Shown in pieces: positions 8,412 to 17,103 of a stretch of 63,768 nt of DNA. The translations under genes were made by a program, and so were the position numbers. Source of the DNA: an uncultured Lachnospira sp. (lineage in GTDB: Bacteria; Bacillota; Clostridia; Lachnospirales; Lachnospiraceae). The stretch spans positions 1 through 63,768 of the forward strand of contig CAJUBU010000018.1 in NCBI GenBank assembly GCA_910585095.1, in the 5' to 3' direction. The notes under the pieces were generated by a model. The model made no database searches and was not told the DNA's origin. It saw only the letters and a list, made by a program, of their open reading frames with translations. Each line of letters begins with the position of its first letter. The stretch's first letter is position 1.

Positions 8412-10122
8412 ACTGTTTATTCGTTCTATGAAAGTAATGGGAAATCGAATGATTCTTTATTTAGGCGCTATTTTTGTGATGAGTGTAACATTTTCTATGT
8501 TTTCAATTATGAGTTCACTTTTGATGAAAAGTGTTGTGGATATTGCTCAAGTAGGAGATTACCAGAAATTAGCAGTGACAATTGCAGTTATTGTTGTAAT
8601 TGGCGTGGTATCTTTGTTAATATATCGTGTTGCAACAATTCGTTATAATGTAGAAGCAAAACGAGTATATGGTGTGCTTTCGGAAGCGGTATTAGAAGCT
8701 GAGATGCGTTTGCCTTATAGCTATTATGAAAAGCACCATAGTGGAGAGATTATATCAAAAATATCGTATGATTTGACAAAAATGGGGGATATTTATGGTT
8801 CTAGGCTTAGAAGAGTTGTGATGCCATTTATTCAAGTGATAGCATTTTTGATACCAATGTTTTTGCTTAGCTGGCAGTTGACGTTATGTCTGGTAGCAAC
8901 CAATGCTATAATGATGGGAATAGAAATGCTCTTGTTGAATCCAATGCACAGAGTAAGTACAGAATTATCGGCAATTAATACAAAAATGACAAGTCGTTTA
9001 TCTGATTTGTTGCAGGGGATGGAACAGGTTAGAATGTATGCAAGCGGTTATAAAACGATTGATGAATTTAAAACGCAAAATCATTGTTATGCCAAAAAAT
9101 CCAACAAAATGATTTTATATATTGCCTGTTTGAACTCTGGAGGAAAAGGATTTGAATTGTTGTGTTCATTGGTTTTTCTTGTAATAGGTATTTATTTTGT
9201 AGAAAAAGGATATACAACATTAGGTGCATTGACTGCTATTTATACGATGTATGGTGCGTTTTCTTTTCAGTTTTTACAGATGGGAAAATATATTCCAGAA
9301 TTGGTAGGTTGTCTTGCCAATGCAAAAAATATTTTTGACTTTTTAGATGAAACAAGAGAACCGCAAAATTGGTATACCGATTTATTTGTTCAAGAAAAAC
9401 ATATAAAAAATAATTTTTCAGAAAATATGTCATGTAGTGATGCATTTTCTTATGATGGAGTTCATGCAAGCACAAATACATTTGCTGTAGATATCAATTC
9501 AGTTACATTTTCTTATGATGGAGAAAATACAGTGCTTGAGGATTTTTCTTTGCAGATAAAAAGTGGTGAATGTGTGGCAATTACAGGTGTATCAGGCTGT
9601 GGAAAGACAACGCTCTCAAAACTTTTATTAGGCTTATATCCGCTTGATGGGGGTACCATTATAATCAATGGATTGGATATAAAAAAATGTCATTTGACAG
9701 CGTTAAGAAAACAGATAGCATATGTTCCACAGGAACCTTATTTATTTAATGGTTCGATTGAGGAAAATATACGAATGGGACGACCTAGTGCCACAGAGGA
9801 AGAAATTATTAAGGCAGCTAAGCAAGCTAATGCGCATGAATTTATTATTCATTTATCAGAAGGGTATCAAACAAAGGTGGGAGAGCGGGGCAATAATTTG
9901 TCTGGTGGGCAGTGTCAGCGAATTGCCATTGCCAGAGCAATATTAAAGGATTCACCTATTATTCTTATGGATGAGGCAACCTCTGCTTTGGATAATGAAT
10001 CTGAACAATTTGTAAACGATGCATTGAAAAATTTGCAAGGCAAAAAAACAATTATAATGATTGCACATCGACCATCAACAATACAATTGGCAGATAGAGT
10101 GTGTTGTATGGGGGAAAAATAG
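8398..10122 (+). CDS. ABC exporter half-transporter, second of a pair, short C-terminus
   Basis: A 574-residue ABC half-transporter with membrane domain (about 1-310), a poorly conserved linker (330-365), and an ATPase with Walker A GVSGCGKTT, signature LSGGQCQR, Walker B IILMDEATSALD and switch IAHRPSTI. It ends at RVCCMGEK, where relatives carry another 20-30 residues (the G.I.E.G.H segment), so its C-terminus is shortened. It overlaps the preceding ABC gene, supporting a heterodimer. The pair sits where trmD is normally found between rimM and rplS. Confidence 0.87.
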   Translation: MKNYKLFIRSMKVMGNRMILYLGAIFVMSVTFSMFSIMSSLLMKSVVDIAQVGDYQKLAVTIAVIVVIGVVSLLIYRVATIRYNVEAKRVYGVLSEAVLEAEMRLPYSYYEKHHSGEIISKISYDLTKMGDIYGSRLRRVVMPFIQVIAFLIPMFLLSWQLTLCLVATNAIMMGIEMLLLNPMHRVSTELSAINTKMTSRLSDLLQGMEQVRMYASGYKTIDEFKTQNHCYAKKSNKMILYIACLNSGGKGFELLCSLVFLVIGIYFVEKGYTTLGALTAIYTMYGAFSFQFLQMGKYIPELVGCLANAKNIFDFLDETREPQNWYTDLFVQEKHIKNNFSENMSCSDAFSYDGVHASTNTFAVDINSVTFSYDGENTVLEDFSLQIKSGECVAITGVSGCGKTTLSKLLLGLYPLDGGTIIINGLDIKKCHLTALRKQIAYVPQEPYLFNGSIEENIRMGRPSATEEEIIKAAKQANAHEFIIHLSEGYQTKVGERGNNLSGGQCQRIAIARAILKDSPIILMDEATSALDNESEQFVNDALKNLQGKKTIIMIAHRPSTIQLADRVCCMGEK

Positions 10123-10247
10123 AAAGATTATTTTATTTTTTGTTGCAATTTACAATAAGATATGATATCCTTTAAAAGTTGTGAAAAAGAGATGGTCCTC
10201 TGCTACAGTTTTTGTATTAAGAACATCCGAATATCAAGGAGGAAACG
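10123..10247 (+). promoter_or_regulatory. rplS leader region
   Basis: A 125-base untranslated region before rplS with a TATGAT -10-like hexamer near 10160 but a weak -35. A structured L19 autoregulatory leader is known in Firmicutes; nothing here allows a firm match by eye. AAGGAGG directly precedes the ATG. Confidence 0.35.
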
Positions 10248-10595
10248 ATGAATAATATTATTAAGAGCATTGAAGATGCGCAGATGAAGGCTGAAGTTCC
10301 AGTATTTAACGTAGGTGATACAGTAAAAGTGTCAGCTAAGATTAAAGAGGGAAACCGTGAGAGAATACAGGTATTTGAAGGTACTGTATTAAAGAAACAA
10401 GGAACAGGTGTAAGAGCTACATTTACAGTAAGGAAGCTTTCAAGCGGTATTGGCGTTGAAAAGACATGGCCTATACATTCTCCTATTGTTGAGAAGGTAG
10501 AAGTTGTAAGACGCGGTAAAGTAAGAAGAGCAAAACTTTATTATTTACGCAATCGAACAGGTAAGGCTGCTAAGGTAAAAGAATTAGTTAAGTAA
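10248..10595 (+). CDS. rplS: 50S ribosomal protein L19
   Basis: A 115-residue bL19 with the family signatures FNVGDTVKVSAKIKEGNRER, IQVFEGTVLKKQGTG, RKLSSGIGVEKTWPIHSP and VRRAKLYYLRNRTGKAAKVK. It lies at the subunit interface. It is followed by its own terminator and then lepB, the usual Firmicute order rplS-lepB-rbgA-rnhB. Confidence 0.98.
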   Translation: MNNIIKSIEDAQMKAEVPVFNVGDTVKVSAKIKEGNRERIQVFEGTVLKKQGTGVRATFTVRKLSSGIGVEKTWPIHSPIVEKVEVVRRGKVRRAKLYYLRNRTGKAAKVKELVK

Positions 10596-10621
10596 TTTAA
10601 CAAATTTTATATTATATTTTT

Positions 10622-10659
10622 GAACATCTGTAAGTTTTTACTTGTAGATGTTCTTTTTT
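10622..10659 (+). terminator. Terminator after rplS
   Basis: GAACATCT..TAAG pairs with CTT..TAGATGTTC around a T-rich loop, followed by six T residues. Confidence 0.88.
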
Positions 10660-10862
10660 CATTTTATTAGGTAAATTGTAAATATTTTATTGATTAGAAA
10701 TAGGTATTTTTAAGGTATTCCAAAGTGATGGCGTTTATGTTAAGATAATGAAGAATCAGCAGATTAAAAATACAGAAGTGATTGCATGATGAAAGTCATG
10801 TAACATTCAAAAGTGTAATATAATCAAAATACTTATAAAAGATATATAAAGGATACAATGCA

Positions 10863-11423
10863 ATGTCAACATTTTTAAGAAGATACAAGGAAAATGTTTT
10901 ATTACAAAAGAGGTGCAAGGAAATTGTCAATATATTGATGATTATTGTCTTTGCCTATTCGCTGGTGTTGTTTACATGTGACCGCACTGTAATTCATGGC
11001 AATTCAATGAAACCAACCATTGAAAATGAAAATACGGTTTTGATTAATCGAATGGCATACGCATTGACGTCACCAAGCCGTTTTGATATTGTCGCATTTA
11101 AGAAAAGAGGAATCCAGTCAAACAAAGTATATATAAAAAGAATTATTGGGATGCCAGGTGATACAATACAAATTAAAGACAAACAAATTTATGTCAATGG
11201 AGAATTGCTTTCCGATGACAAATATAATAACAATATATTGACGCCTGGTATTGCCGCACAAGAATTAAAATTAAAGGAAAATGAGTACTTTTTGATGGGC
11301 GATAACCGCAATAACAGTGAAGACAGTCGTTTTGCCAATATTGGATTGGTTAAAAAAGAGGATATTATTGGCACAGTATGGATGGTTGTTGCACCATTTG
11401 AGAATATTAAAATTATTACATAG
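10863..11423 (+). CDS. lepB: Type I signal peptidase
   Basis: A 186-residue membrane-anchored serine protease that removes signal peptides of secreted proteins. One N-terminal membrane helix (about 21-38) is followed by the catalytic Ser in HGNSMKPT (Ser48), the general-base Lys in YIKRIIGMPGD (Lys92), and box E MGDNRNNSEDSR. The length fits Gram-positive SipS-type enzymes. The Shine-Dalgarno is weak (AAAGGA). Confidence 0.94.
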   Translation: MSTFLRRYKENVLLQKRCKEIVNILMIIVFAYSLVLFTCDRTVIHGNSMKPTIENENTVLINRMAYALTSPSRFDIVAFKKRGIQSNKVYIKRIIGMPGDTIQIKDKQIYVNGELLSDDKYNNNILTPGIAAQELKLKENEYFLMGDNRNNSEDSRFANIGLVKKEDIIGTVWMVVAPFENIKIIT

Positions 11424-11489
11424 TACATAATTATATAATAAATTATTACATAATATAAAGGACCGTGTTAAAAATAAATTTTTTATATT

Positions 11490-11597
11490 CTTATTTGTGT
11501 TGAAGTGTCACAAATAAGGCTAGATGCGACAATTACAATTGATTTTGAAAATTTTTATTACACAATTCTTATGTTACACTTCAGAATGGAGATGAAC
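11490..11597 (+). promoter_or_regulatory. Leader pseudoknot (family B architecture) before rbgA
   Basis: A perfect 10-bp hairpin (CTTATTTGTG 11490-11499 with CACAAATAAG 11509-11518) encloses the loop TTGAAGTGT. Eight bases of this loop (11501-11508) are exactly complementary to ACACTTCA at 11576-11583, directly upstream of GAATGGAGATG, the ribosome-binding region. The helix sequences differ from all other B leaders while the arrangement is the same. A short AATTG/CAATT stem can form in the connecting region. Confidence 0.65.
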
Positions 11598-12455
11598 ATG
11601 AATCATTATCAATGGTATCCAGGACATATGACAAAAGCTAGGCGTATGATGGAAGAAAATATCAAGTTGATAGACCTTGTTATAGAAGTAATTGATGCTA
11701 GAATACCGTTTAGCAGCAGAAATCCAGATATTGATACCTTGGCAAAAAATAAATCCAGAATGATTTTGTTAAATAAATCCGATTTGTCCGATAAAGATAT
11801 AAACAAGTTGTGGATGGATTATTATAAAGAAAAAGGAATTTTTTGTATTCCAATTAATTCAAGAACACAAGAAGGAATAAAGCAGATTAACAGTATGGTT
11901 GTTAAAGTGTGCAGTGAAAAAATAGAGCGAGACAAAAGAAAAGGCATTATGAATCGCCCAATTCGAGCGATGGTTGTTGGGATTCCAAATGTGGGAAAAT
12001 CAACATTTATTAATTCATATGCAGGCAAGGCTTGTGCAAAAACAGGCAATAAGCCAGGTGTCACAAAGGGAAAACAGTGGATTAAATTAAGGGATAATAT
12101 TGAATTGTTAGATACGCCTGGAATTTTATGGCCAAAATTTGATAATCAAATGGTGGGACGCAATCTTGCCATGATAGGCTCTATGAATGATGAAATCATT
12201 GATAAGGGCGATTTAGCGTTTGAAGTTTTAAAATATGTAAAACAACATTATCCGCAAAAAATTGCTGCAAGATATCAAATTGACGAAGAGAAAGAAATTG
12301 TTGAAATAATGGATGATATTGCGACTGTTCGAGGGTGTCTTAAAAAAGGAGCAAACACGGATTATGATAAAGTTGCAGGTATTATATTAGATGATTTTAG
12401 AAGCGGAAGATTAGGAAATATAACATTGGAAAAGCCAAGTGATACTATGCGGTAA
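11598..12455 (+). CDS. rbgA: Ribosome biogenesis GTPase RbgA (YlqF)
   Basis: A 285-residue circularly permuted GTPase. The G4 motif LLNKSDL comes before G1 GIPNVGKSTFIN, followed by the G3 region LLDTPGILWP. It acts late in 50S assembly in Firmicutes and is sensitive to (p)ppGpp in related species. The N-terminus HYQWYPGHMTKARRMM is characteristic, so the start is set at 11598; the open frame extends upstream to 11505 but without a ribosome-binding site. It lies between lepB and rnhB as in Bacillus. Confidence 0.95.
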   Translation: MNHYQWYPGHMTKARRMMEENIKLIDLVIEVIDARIPFSSRNPDIDTLAKNKSRMILLNKSDLSDKDINKLWMDYYKEKGIFCIPINSRTQEGIKQINSMVVKVCSEKIERDKRKGIMNRPIRAMVVGIPNVGKSTFINSYAGKACAKTGNKPGVTKGKQWIKLRDNIELLDTPGILWPKFDNQMVGRNLAMIGSMNDEIIDKGDLAFEVLKYVKQHYPQKIAARYQIDEEKEIVEIMDDIATVRGCLKKGANTDYDKVAGIILDDFRSGRLGNITLEKPSDTMR

Positions 12456-12494
12456 TTTATCAGGAAAATGTTGTAAAGTTGCTTTGTTTTTTAT

Positions 12495-12632
12495 TCCTGC
12501 GAGCAACGAAGCCCAGCGGACATGCTTGCGGCATGTTTGCCTTTCCATTTGGCGACTGCCGCAAGGGTCAAATACTATAGCGTCCTTTGGACGCATTGCA
12601 GCTCTGCTACGGGGTATTTGACTTTCAAATTT
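12495..12632 (+). repeat. Family E repeat, copy 1
   Basis: A GC-richer island of about 135 bases between rbgA and rnhB. It holds GCGAGCAACGAAGCC, an ATGCTTGC segment, ATTTGGCGACTGCCGC and a long terminal stem GTCAAATAC / GTATTTGAC. A second copy lies at 35677-35776. The base composition and structure differ sharply from the surroundings. The terminal stem followed by T residues could work as a terminator. Confidence 0.7.
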
Positions 12633-12670
12633 AGTCTAAAAAATTCAAATAAAAGGATGCAAAAAATAAA

Positions 12671-13342
12671 ATGAGTACAAAAAAGATGACTGAAAAACAA
12701 AAGGAAAAGCTGGAAGCGGAAATTAAGCGAACGGAAGAATTAAAGGCATATGAGCGCGAGTATGGAAATTATAAGTTTATATGCGGAATTGACGAAGCAG
12801 GCAGAGGTCCATTAGCAGGTCCAGTCGTTGCAGGCGCTGTGATATTGCCAAAAGATTGTGATATTCTTTATATCAATGACTCAAAAAAGCTCAGTGAAAA
12901 AAAGCGAGAAGAGTTGTATGAAATCATAACAAAAAAGGCGGTAAGCTGGGCTGTTGGCATTGTGGAACAAGATGTGATTGACAAAATTAATATTCTTCAA
13001 GCAACATATGAAGCTATGCGGCAAGCTATTAATAAACTTGCTGTTCAGCCCGATATATTATTAAATGATGCAGTTACAATACCCGATGTAAAGATAAAAC
13101 AAGTGCCAATTATAAAAGGAGATGCAAAAAGCATCAGTATTGGGGCAGCAAGTATTATAGCAAAAGTAACAAGAGACCGTATTATGCAGGATTATGATAA
13201 ATTATATCCTCAGTATCAGTTTGGGAAACATAAAGGGTATGGCACAAAAGAACATACCAGTATAATAAAAGAGATAGGACCTTGCCCAATCCATCGAAAG
13301 ACATTTATAAAGAAAATTGTAAAAGCGTCGGAAAAAGAATAG
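12671..13342 (+). CDS. rnhB: Ribonuclease HII
   Basis: A 223-residue type 2 RNase H that cuts RNA in RNA-DNA hybrids and single ribonucleotides in DNA. Catalytic residues sit in CGIDEAGRGPLAGPV (Asp41, Glu42) and in LLNDAVTIPD, with NDSKKLSEKKREEL and SIGAASIIAKVTRDR also conserved. About 30 charged residues precede the domain, slightly longer than the minimal enzyme. Confidence 0.96.
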   Translation: MSTKKMTEKQKEKLEAEIKRTEELKAYEREYGNYKFICGIDEAGRGPLAGPVVAGAVILPKDCDILYINDSKKLSEKKREELYEIITKKAVSWAVGIVEQDVIDKINILQATYEAMRQAINKLAVQPDILLNDAVTIPDVKIKQVPIIKGDAKSISIGAASIIAKVTRDRIMQDYDKLYPQYQFGKHKGYGTKEHTSIIKEIGPCPIHRKTFIKKIVKASEKE

Positions 13343-13343
13343 A

Positions 13344-13425
13344 TTGTATTTACGCGTTGTTTGATACAAACTTGTAGAAGATTATAGGTCTTGGTGCAGA
13401 AAGCAGCGCAGAAATGAGGAGCTTT
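13344..13425 (+). promoter_or_regulatory. Leader pseudoknot B1 before the FliK-like gene
   Basis: Stem 1: TTGTAT (13344-13349) with ATACAA (13364-13369), an A-T change relative to the G-C pair in other copies. Loop bases GCGTTGTTT (13354-13362) pair with AAGCAGCGC (13401-13409) over nine positions, two of them G-U. The tail GCAGAAATGAGGA gives the Shine-Dalgarno. Confidence 0.65.
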
Positions 13426-15126
13426 ATGCAGTTAAATTTAAATTCAATTATTCATCAATTAACGAACAATGCAGGTAGTTCTGTGGATAAAAATGCACAG
13501 ACAAGTAACACAGCTCCAAATGTGTCTAGTACTGTGCAAAGTACACAGCCAAGTACGTCCGCAGGAAATGCTTTGTTGCAAAATATGTTGGCAGGTGATA
13601 CATTCACGGGAAAAATAATGAGTATTAAAGACAGTATGGCGCTTCTTATGCTGGCGGGAGGCGATTTTGTCAATGCACATATTTCAGATGGTTCTTCTGT
13701 TTCTGTCGGACAGAATCTTACGTTTTTAATAGAACAAAATACAAAGCAAAATATTTCAATCAAACCGCTTACTATGAATGAACAGCAGGCTTTTCTTATT
13801 AACAAAGCGCTAGATGCGGCAGGATATTCGCTAAATGAGAGCAATGTTCATATTGTAAAAGAGTTAATCGGCATGAATATGCCAATTGATGCGGCGATGA
13901 TTGAAAAAATGATTACAAGTGCAAATGAATTTCCACAGGCAAATTTAAAGACCATTGCCAATTTAATACGTCTTGAGATGCCTGTTACGCAAGATAATAT
14001 TATGCAGTTTGAAGCTTATAGTAATTATCAAAATAGTATATCAAGCGAATTAAATAGTATGGGGAAACAATTTAGCCAGCTATTTACCAATATTGTAGCC
14101 AATGAGACGGCTATGAAAAGCAGTACCACAGCAGATAATGAAGCACTTGCAGGTAATCTTGCAAAATTACAGAATTTTAATATGCAGCAGGCTTCCATGT
14201 TAAATGATATTGTAAATACATTGTATCAAAATACATTGTATCAAGATGCTGCATATCAAAACGGTTTACAGGAAACTGTACTATCACAGCCTTTACATAA
14301 TGTGCTTTCTGATGAACAGATGAAAACACTTGAGAGTACAATAAATCAATTGTTGTCGGAATCCCCTGATAATGAGCAGCTTCAGACGATATCCAATGCA
14401 CTTGGAGAAAAATCGATGACAACCAATCAGCTTTTAAGTAATTTGACCTTGCTGCTTAAAAATAATCCAGAGTTTGCCTCGAAGTTTAGCAGTCTTGGTG
14501 AGGGTTCCATTATGGAAAAGTTATTTTCACAAATGATTAATGAAACAATGAAATTGACACCAGCAGATGTAGCAAAAGAAGATGGAATAAAAAATTATTA
14601 TAAACGCTTGAAGCAATCTCTTGAAAAATTGACATCCGATGGCAGAGAGAGTGCATTGCCACAGGAATTGTCTAAAAGTATGAATGAGGTCAAAGCCAAT
14701 ATTGATTTTATGAATGACTTAAATAAAAATATGACATATGTACAAATTCCAATACAGCTAAAAAACAGTGAAACCAATGGTGAATTATATGTTTTTACCA
14801 ATAAAAAAGCGTTGGCAAAAGGTGCGGATAACGTTAGTGCAATGCTGCATTTGGATATGGAACATTTAGGACCGATTGATATTTATGTGCGGCTTCAAAA
14901 TAAAAATGTCTCAACAAATTTTTGTTTGGCAAGTGAAGAATTGCTTGATTTTGTGTATGCTCATATTGATAAATTGGATGCAAGGTTACAGGCGCTTGGA
15001 TACTCGACAAGTTTTGAGATGAAACTAAATGAACCAGAAGATAAATTTGATTTTGTTGAGGATTTTGTTGAAAAGGATATTTCAAAAAATAGTACATCAC
15101 AGTTTATTTTGGATATAAGAGCGTAA
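13426..15126 (+). CDS. FliK-like (hook-length control domain) protein, YlqG-type
   Basis: A 566-residue mostly helical, Asn/Gln-rich protein. The C-terminal 130 residues (YVQIPIQLKN, GELYVFTNKK, AMLHLDMEHLGPIDIYVRLQ, LQALGYSTSFEMKL) match the flagellar hook-length control (Flg_hook) domain. It pairs with the next gene, which resembles the C-terminal domain of FlhB; FliK and FlhB interact in export switching. The same pair lies beside rnhB in Bacillus (ylqG-ylqH). No other flagellar gene is in the window, so its real role is unclear. The start is placed at 13426 behind ATGAGGAG. Confidence 0.72.
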   Translation: MQLNLNSIIHQLTNNAGSSVDKNAQTSNTAPNVSSTVQSTQPSTSAGNALLQNMLAGDTFTGKIMSIKDSMALLMLAGGDFVNAHISDGSSVSVGQNLTFLIEQNTKQNISIKPLTMNEQQAFLINKALDAAGYSLNESNVHIVKELIGMNMPIDAAMIEKMITSANEFPQANLKTIANLIRLEMPVTQDNIMQFEAYSNYQNSISSELNSMGKQFSQLFTNIVANETAMKSSTTADNEALAGNLAKLQNFNMQQASMLNDIVNTLYQNTLYQDAAYQNGLQETVLSQPLHNVLSDEQMKTLESTINQLLSESPDNEQLQTISNALGEKSMTTNQLLSNLTLLLKNNPEFASKFSSLGEGSIMEKLFSQMINETMKLTPADVAKEDGIKNYYKRLKQSLEKLTSDGRESALPQELSKSMNEVKANIDFMNDLNKNMTYVQIPIQLKNSETNGELYVFTNKKALAKGADNVSAMLHLDMEHLGPIDIYVRLQNKNVSTNFCLASEELLDFVYAHIDKLDARLQALGYSTSFEMKLNEPEDKFDFVEDFVEKDISKNSTSQFILDIRA

Positions 15127-15148
15127 AAATAAGAGATTTGTAACAATA

Positions 15149-15215
15149 TGTGTCGGCGCGTTGTTTGACACAAAGTTGTTTATGTGCAAAGAGCAGCACA
15201 GAAATGAGGAATTTT
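15149..15215 (+). promoter_or_regulatory. Leader pseudoknot B2 before the FlhB-C-like gene
   Basis: Stem 1: TGTGTC (15149-15154) with GACACA (15167-15172). Loop bases GTTGTTT (15160-15166) pair with GAGCAGC (15191-15197), seven positions with three G-U. The tail reads CACAGAAATGAGGA. This is the shortest copy, lacking the variable inner hairpin. Confidence 0.6.
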
Positions 15216-15530
15216 ATGGCAGAATATAAAGGAACACAAAATAATAGTGATAAAAATAAGGAAAAGACAAAAGTATCCGTTGCGCTGGAATATACGCCTG
15301 GTGAGGAGGCTCCTAAGATTATTGCCTCTGGAAAAGGTGTTTTGGCAGAAAAGATTATTGAGAAGGCAAAAGAGTCCGATGTGCCTATTTACGAAGACAG
15401 TAAACTGGCAAATACCTTATCAAAATTAGAGCTTGGCGACATGATTCCACCAGAACTTTATGAAGTTGTAGCAGAAATACTTGTTTTTGTGGATGATTGT
15501 GATAAAATGAAAAGTAAAGTTAAAATATAG
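15216..15530 (+). CDS. FlhB C-terminal domain-like protein (YlqH/EscU-type)
   Basis: A 104-residue protein equal to the cytoplasmic C-terminal domain of FlhB/EscU export switch proteins, without the membrane part. Recognisable segments are VALEYTPGEEAPKIIASGKG, VLAEKIIEKAKESDVPIYED, LANTLSKLELGDMIPPELYE and VVAEILVFV. The NPTH autocleavage motif of full FlhB is absent. Its neighbour resembles FliK, the natural FlhB partner. The start at 15216 follows ATGAGGA; the frame is open upstream without a site. Confidence 0.85.
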   Translation: MAEYKGTQNNSDKNKEKTKVSVALEYTPGEEAPKIIASGKGVLAEKIIEKAKESDVPIYEDSKLANTLSKLELGDMIPPELYEVVAEILVFVDDCDKMKSKVKI

Positions 15531-15545
15531 TTAAGGAGCTTTTAT

Positions 15546-15887
15546 TTGAACAAAAAAGCAATTGGCTTAAAGTGGGAAACTGCTGCCAGAGAGTACATCA
15601 AAACATGCGGCTATGAAATTGTGTGCTGCAATTATAGATGTTTTATAGGAGAGATTGACATTATTGCAAAAGAACAAAAAACAATAATCTTTATTGAAGT
15701 AAAATTTCGTAGTTCAAGGCATTTTGGTACTGCGGTTGAATCGGTAGACTATAAAAAACAACAAAAAATACGCCGTGTAGCTGCCCATTTTTTGATGACA
15801 ACATATCATACAGAATCCATACCTTGTCGATTTGATGTTTTAGGATTTGATAAAGAAAAAATTACTTATATAAAAAATGCGTTTTAA
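15546..15887 (+). CDS. yraN: UPF0102 protein YraN
   Basis: A 113-residue protein of the YraN family with a restriction-endonuclease-like fold. Conserved segments are GLKWETAAREYIKTCGYEI, GEIDIIAKEQKTIIFIEVKF (the D..E.K nuclease-like core) and PCRFDVLGFD. The precise role is unknown; it is usually next to rnhB. It starts with TTG behind AAGGAG. Confidence 0.93.
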   Translation: MNKKAIGLKWETAAREYIKTCGYEIVCCNYRCFIGEIDIIAKEQKTIIFIEVKFRSSRHFGTAVESVDYKKQQKIRRVAAHFLMTTYHTESIPCRFDVLGFDKEKITYIKNAF

Positions 15888-15888
15888 C

Positions 15889-16050
15889 CTTATTAAGTAA
15901 GTTTTTTGTTTCAATATCGTGAAGATATAAGCGTGAGTGGGAGACTTGCTTATTTCAGTGAGATATAATTTCTTCCACTAAAAAGCTGCAATAATAGCTA
16001 GGTGGTTTAAGCGAGCAGCGAAGCGGATTGCGAATATTCGCTTGACTTTT
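15889..16050 (+). repeat. Repeat family A, divergent copy
   Basis: About 160 bases with all modules recognisable: a GTGAGTGGGAGACTTGCTT segment, GTTTCA...TGAAA-like stem, AGCTGCAATAATAGCT, and AGCGGATTGCGAATATTCGCTT. It directly precedes the pgeF ribosome-binding site. Confidence 0.65.
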
Positions 16051-16063
16051 ATTAGGAGGTTGT

Positions 16064-16942
16064 ATGATTAATAGCAGTATTCGGCGAATTGCTGGCAGAC
16101 CCAAAACATGTACATTTGTTCAGGCAGATAATGGGGTGACTTATATAGAGTTTGCTCCATTAAAAGAAATTGATTTTATCACACATGGGTTTTCGACAAG
16201 ACTTGGCGGTGTCAGTTCTGGAATTTATAAAAGTATGAATCTTACGTTTAACTTATCGGATAATCCCTGTCATGTAAAAAGAAATTTTGAGTTGATAGGA
16301 GAGGCGTTGAAAATTAAACCAGAACATATGGTTTATTCTAAGCAGACGCATACAACAAATGTTTTAAAAGTAGATAAATATCATTTGGGTATGGGGATAA
16401 TAAGGGAGCGAACCTTTGACAATATAGATGGATTGGTTACAGATACACCTGGTGTATGTCTTGTAACTTCTTTTGCAGACTGTATTCCTGTTGTCATTGT
16501 TGATAAAAAAAAGCATTGTATTGCTTCGGTTCATTCCGGCTGGAAAGGCACAGTCGGAAATATATCAAAAAATGCTATTGAATTAATGAAACAAGAGTTT
16601 AACAGTGATGTAAAGGATATGATAGCACTGATAGGACCAGGAATATGTCCTTGCTGTTATGAGGTTGGCAGCGATGTGGCAGAACAATTTATCCGTCGAT
16701 ATACGTCTAAAGAACAGCAGCAGATAATGTTAAAAGGAGCATTTCCAGGCAAGTACCAATTAGATTTGACAAGTGCAAATAGGTATAATCTTATTCATGC
16801 AGGAATAGACCATGCAAATATTTTTGTGAGTGATATTTGCACATGCTGCAATTCCAATATTTTATTTTCACATAGGGCAACACAGGGTAAAAGGGGTATT
16901 TTGTGTATGTTTGTGTGTATAAAGGAACAAATGGAAAGTTGA
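16064..16942 (+). CDS. pgeF: Peptidoglycan editing factor PgeF / multicopper polyphenol oxidase family
   Basis: A 292-residue YfiH/YlmD family protein. Metal-binding residues appear in SKQTHTTNV, TSFADCIPV, ASVHSGWKGTVGNI, GPGICPCCYEVG and DICTCCNSNILFSHR. The family was called laccase-like; it has purine nucleoside phosphorylase/deaminase activity in several bacteria and, in E. coli, prevents L-Ser misincorporation in peptidoglycan. AGGAGG precedes the ATG. Confidence 0.92.
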   Translation: MINSSIRRIAGRPKTCTFVQADNGVTYIEFAPLKEIDFITHGFSTRLGGVSSGIYKSMNLTFNLSDNPCHVKRNFELIGEALKIKPEHMVYSKQTHTTNVLKVDKYHLGMGIIRERTFDNIDGLVTDTPGVCLVTSFADCIPVVIVDKKKHCIASVHSGWKGTVGNISKNAIELMKQEFNSDVKDMIALIGPGICPCCYEVGSDVAEQFIRRYTSKEQQQIMLKGAFPGKYQLDLTSANRYNLIHAGIDHANIFVSDICTCCNSNILFSHRATQGKRGILCMFVCIKEQMES

Positions 16943-16943
16943 T

Positions 16944-17030
16944 ATAATAACCACAGCATAGCTGTGGTATAAAAGTTTGCTATGTAAACTTCTGACTTCT
17001 CACTATGTATGAACTTATGATATATTATAT
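16944..17030 (+). repeat. Family D repeat, copy 1
   Basis: Two hairpins in a row: CCACAGC/GCTGTGG and AAGTTTGC/GTAAACTT, followed by ATGTATGAACTTATGATAT. A close copy is at 39802 and a divergent one before rtcB at 52010. A family A fragment (AAGTAAGCAGC...GGATTGC) follows at 17042-17085. Confidence 0.65.
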
Positions 17031-17103
17031 ATTTTAATTTTATCAAGTAAGCAGCAAAATGGATTGCATTATCTTCTTGACTAAAATTTTAAGGGAGTTA
17101 AAA

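Noticed and set aside
12439..12621. Overlapping open frames on both strands within repeat E
   Set aside because: They are produced by the GC-rich palindromic repeat, are short and lack ribosome-binding sites.
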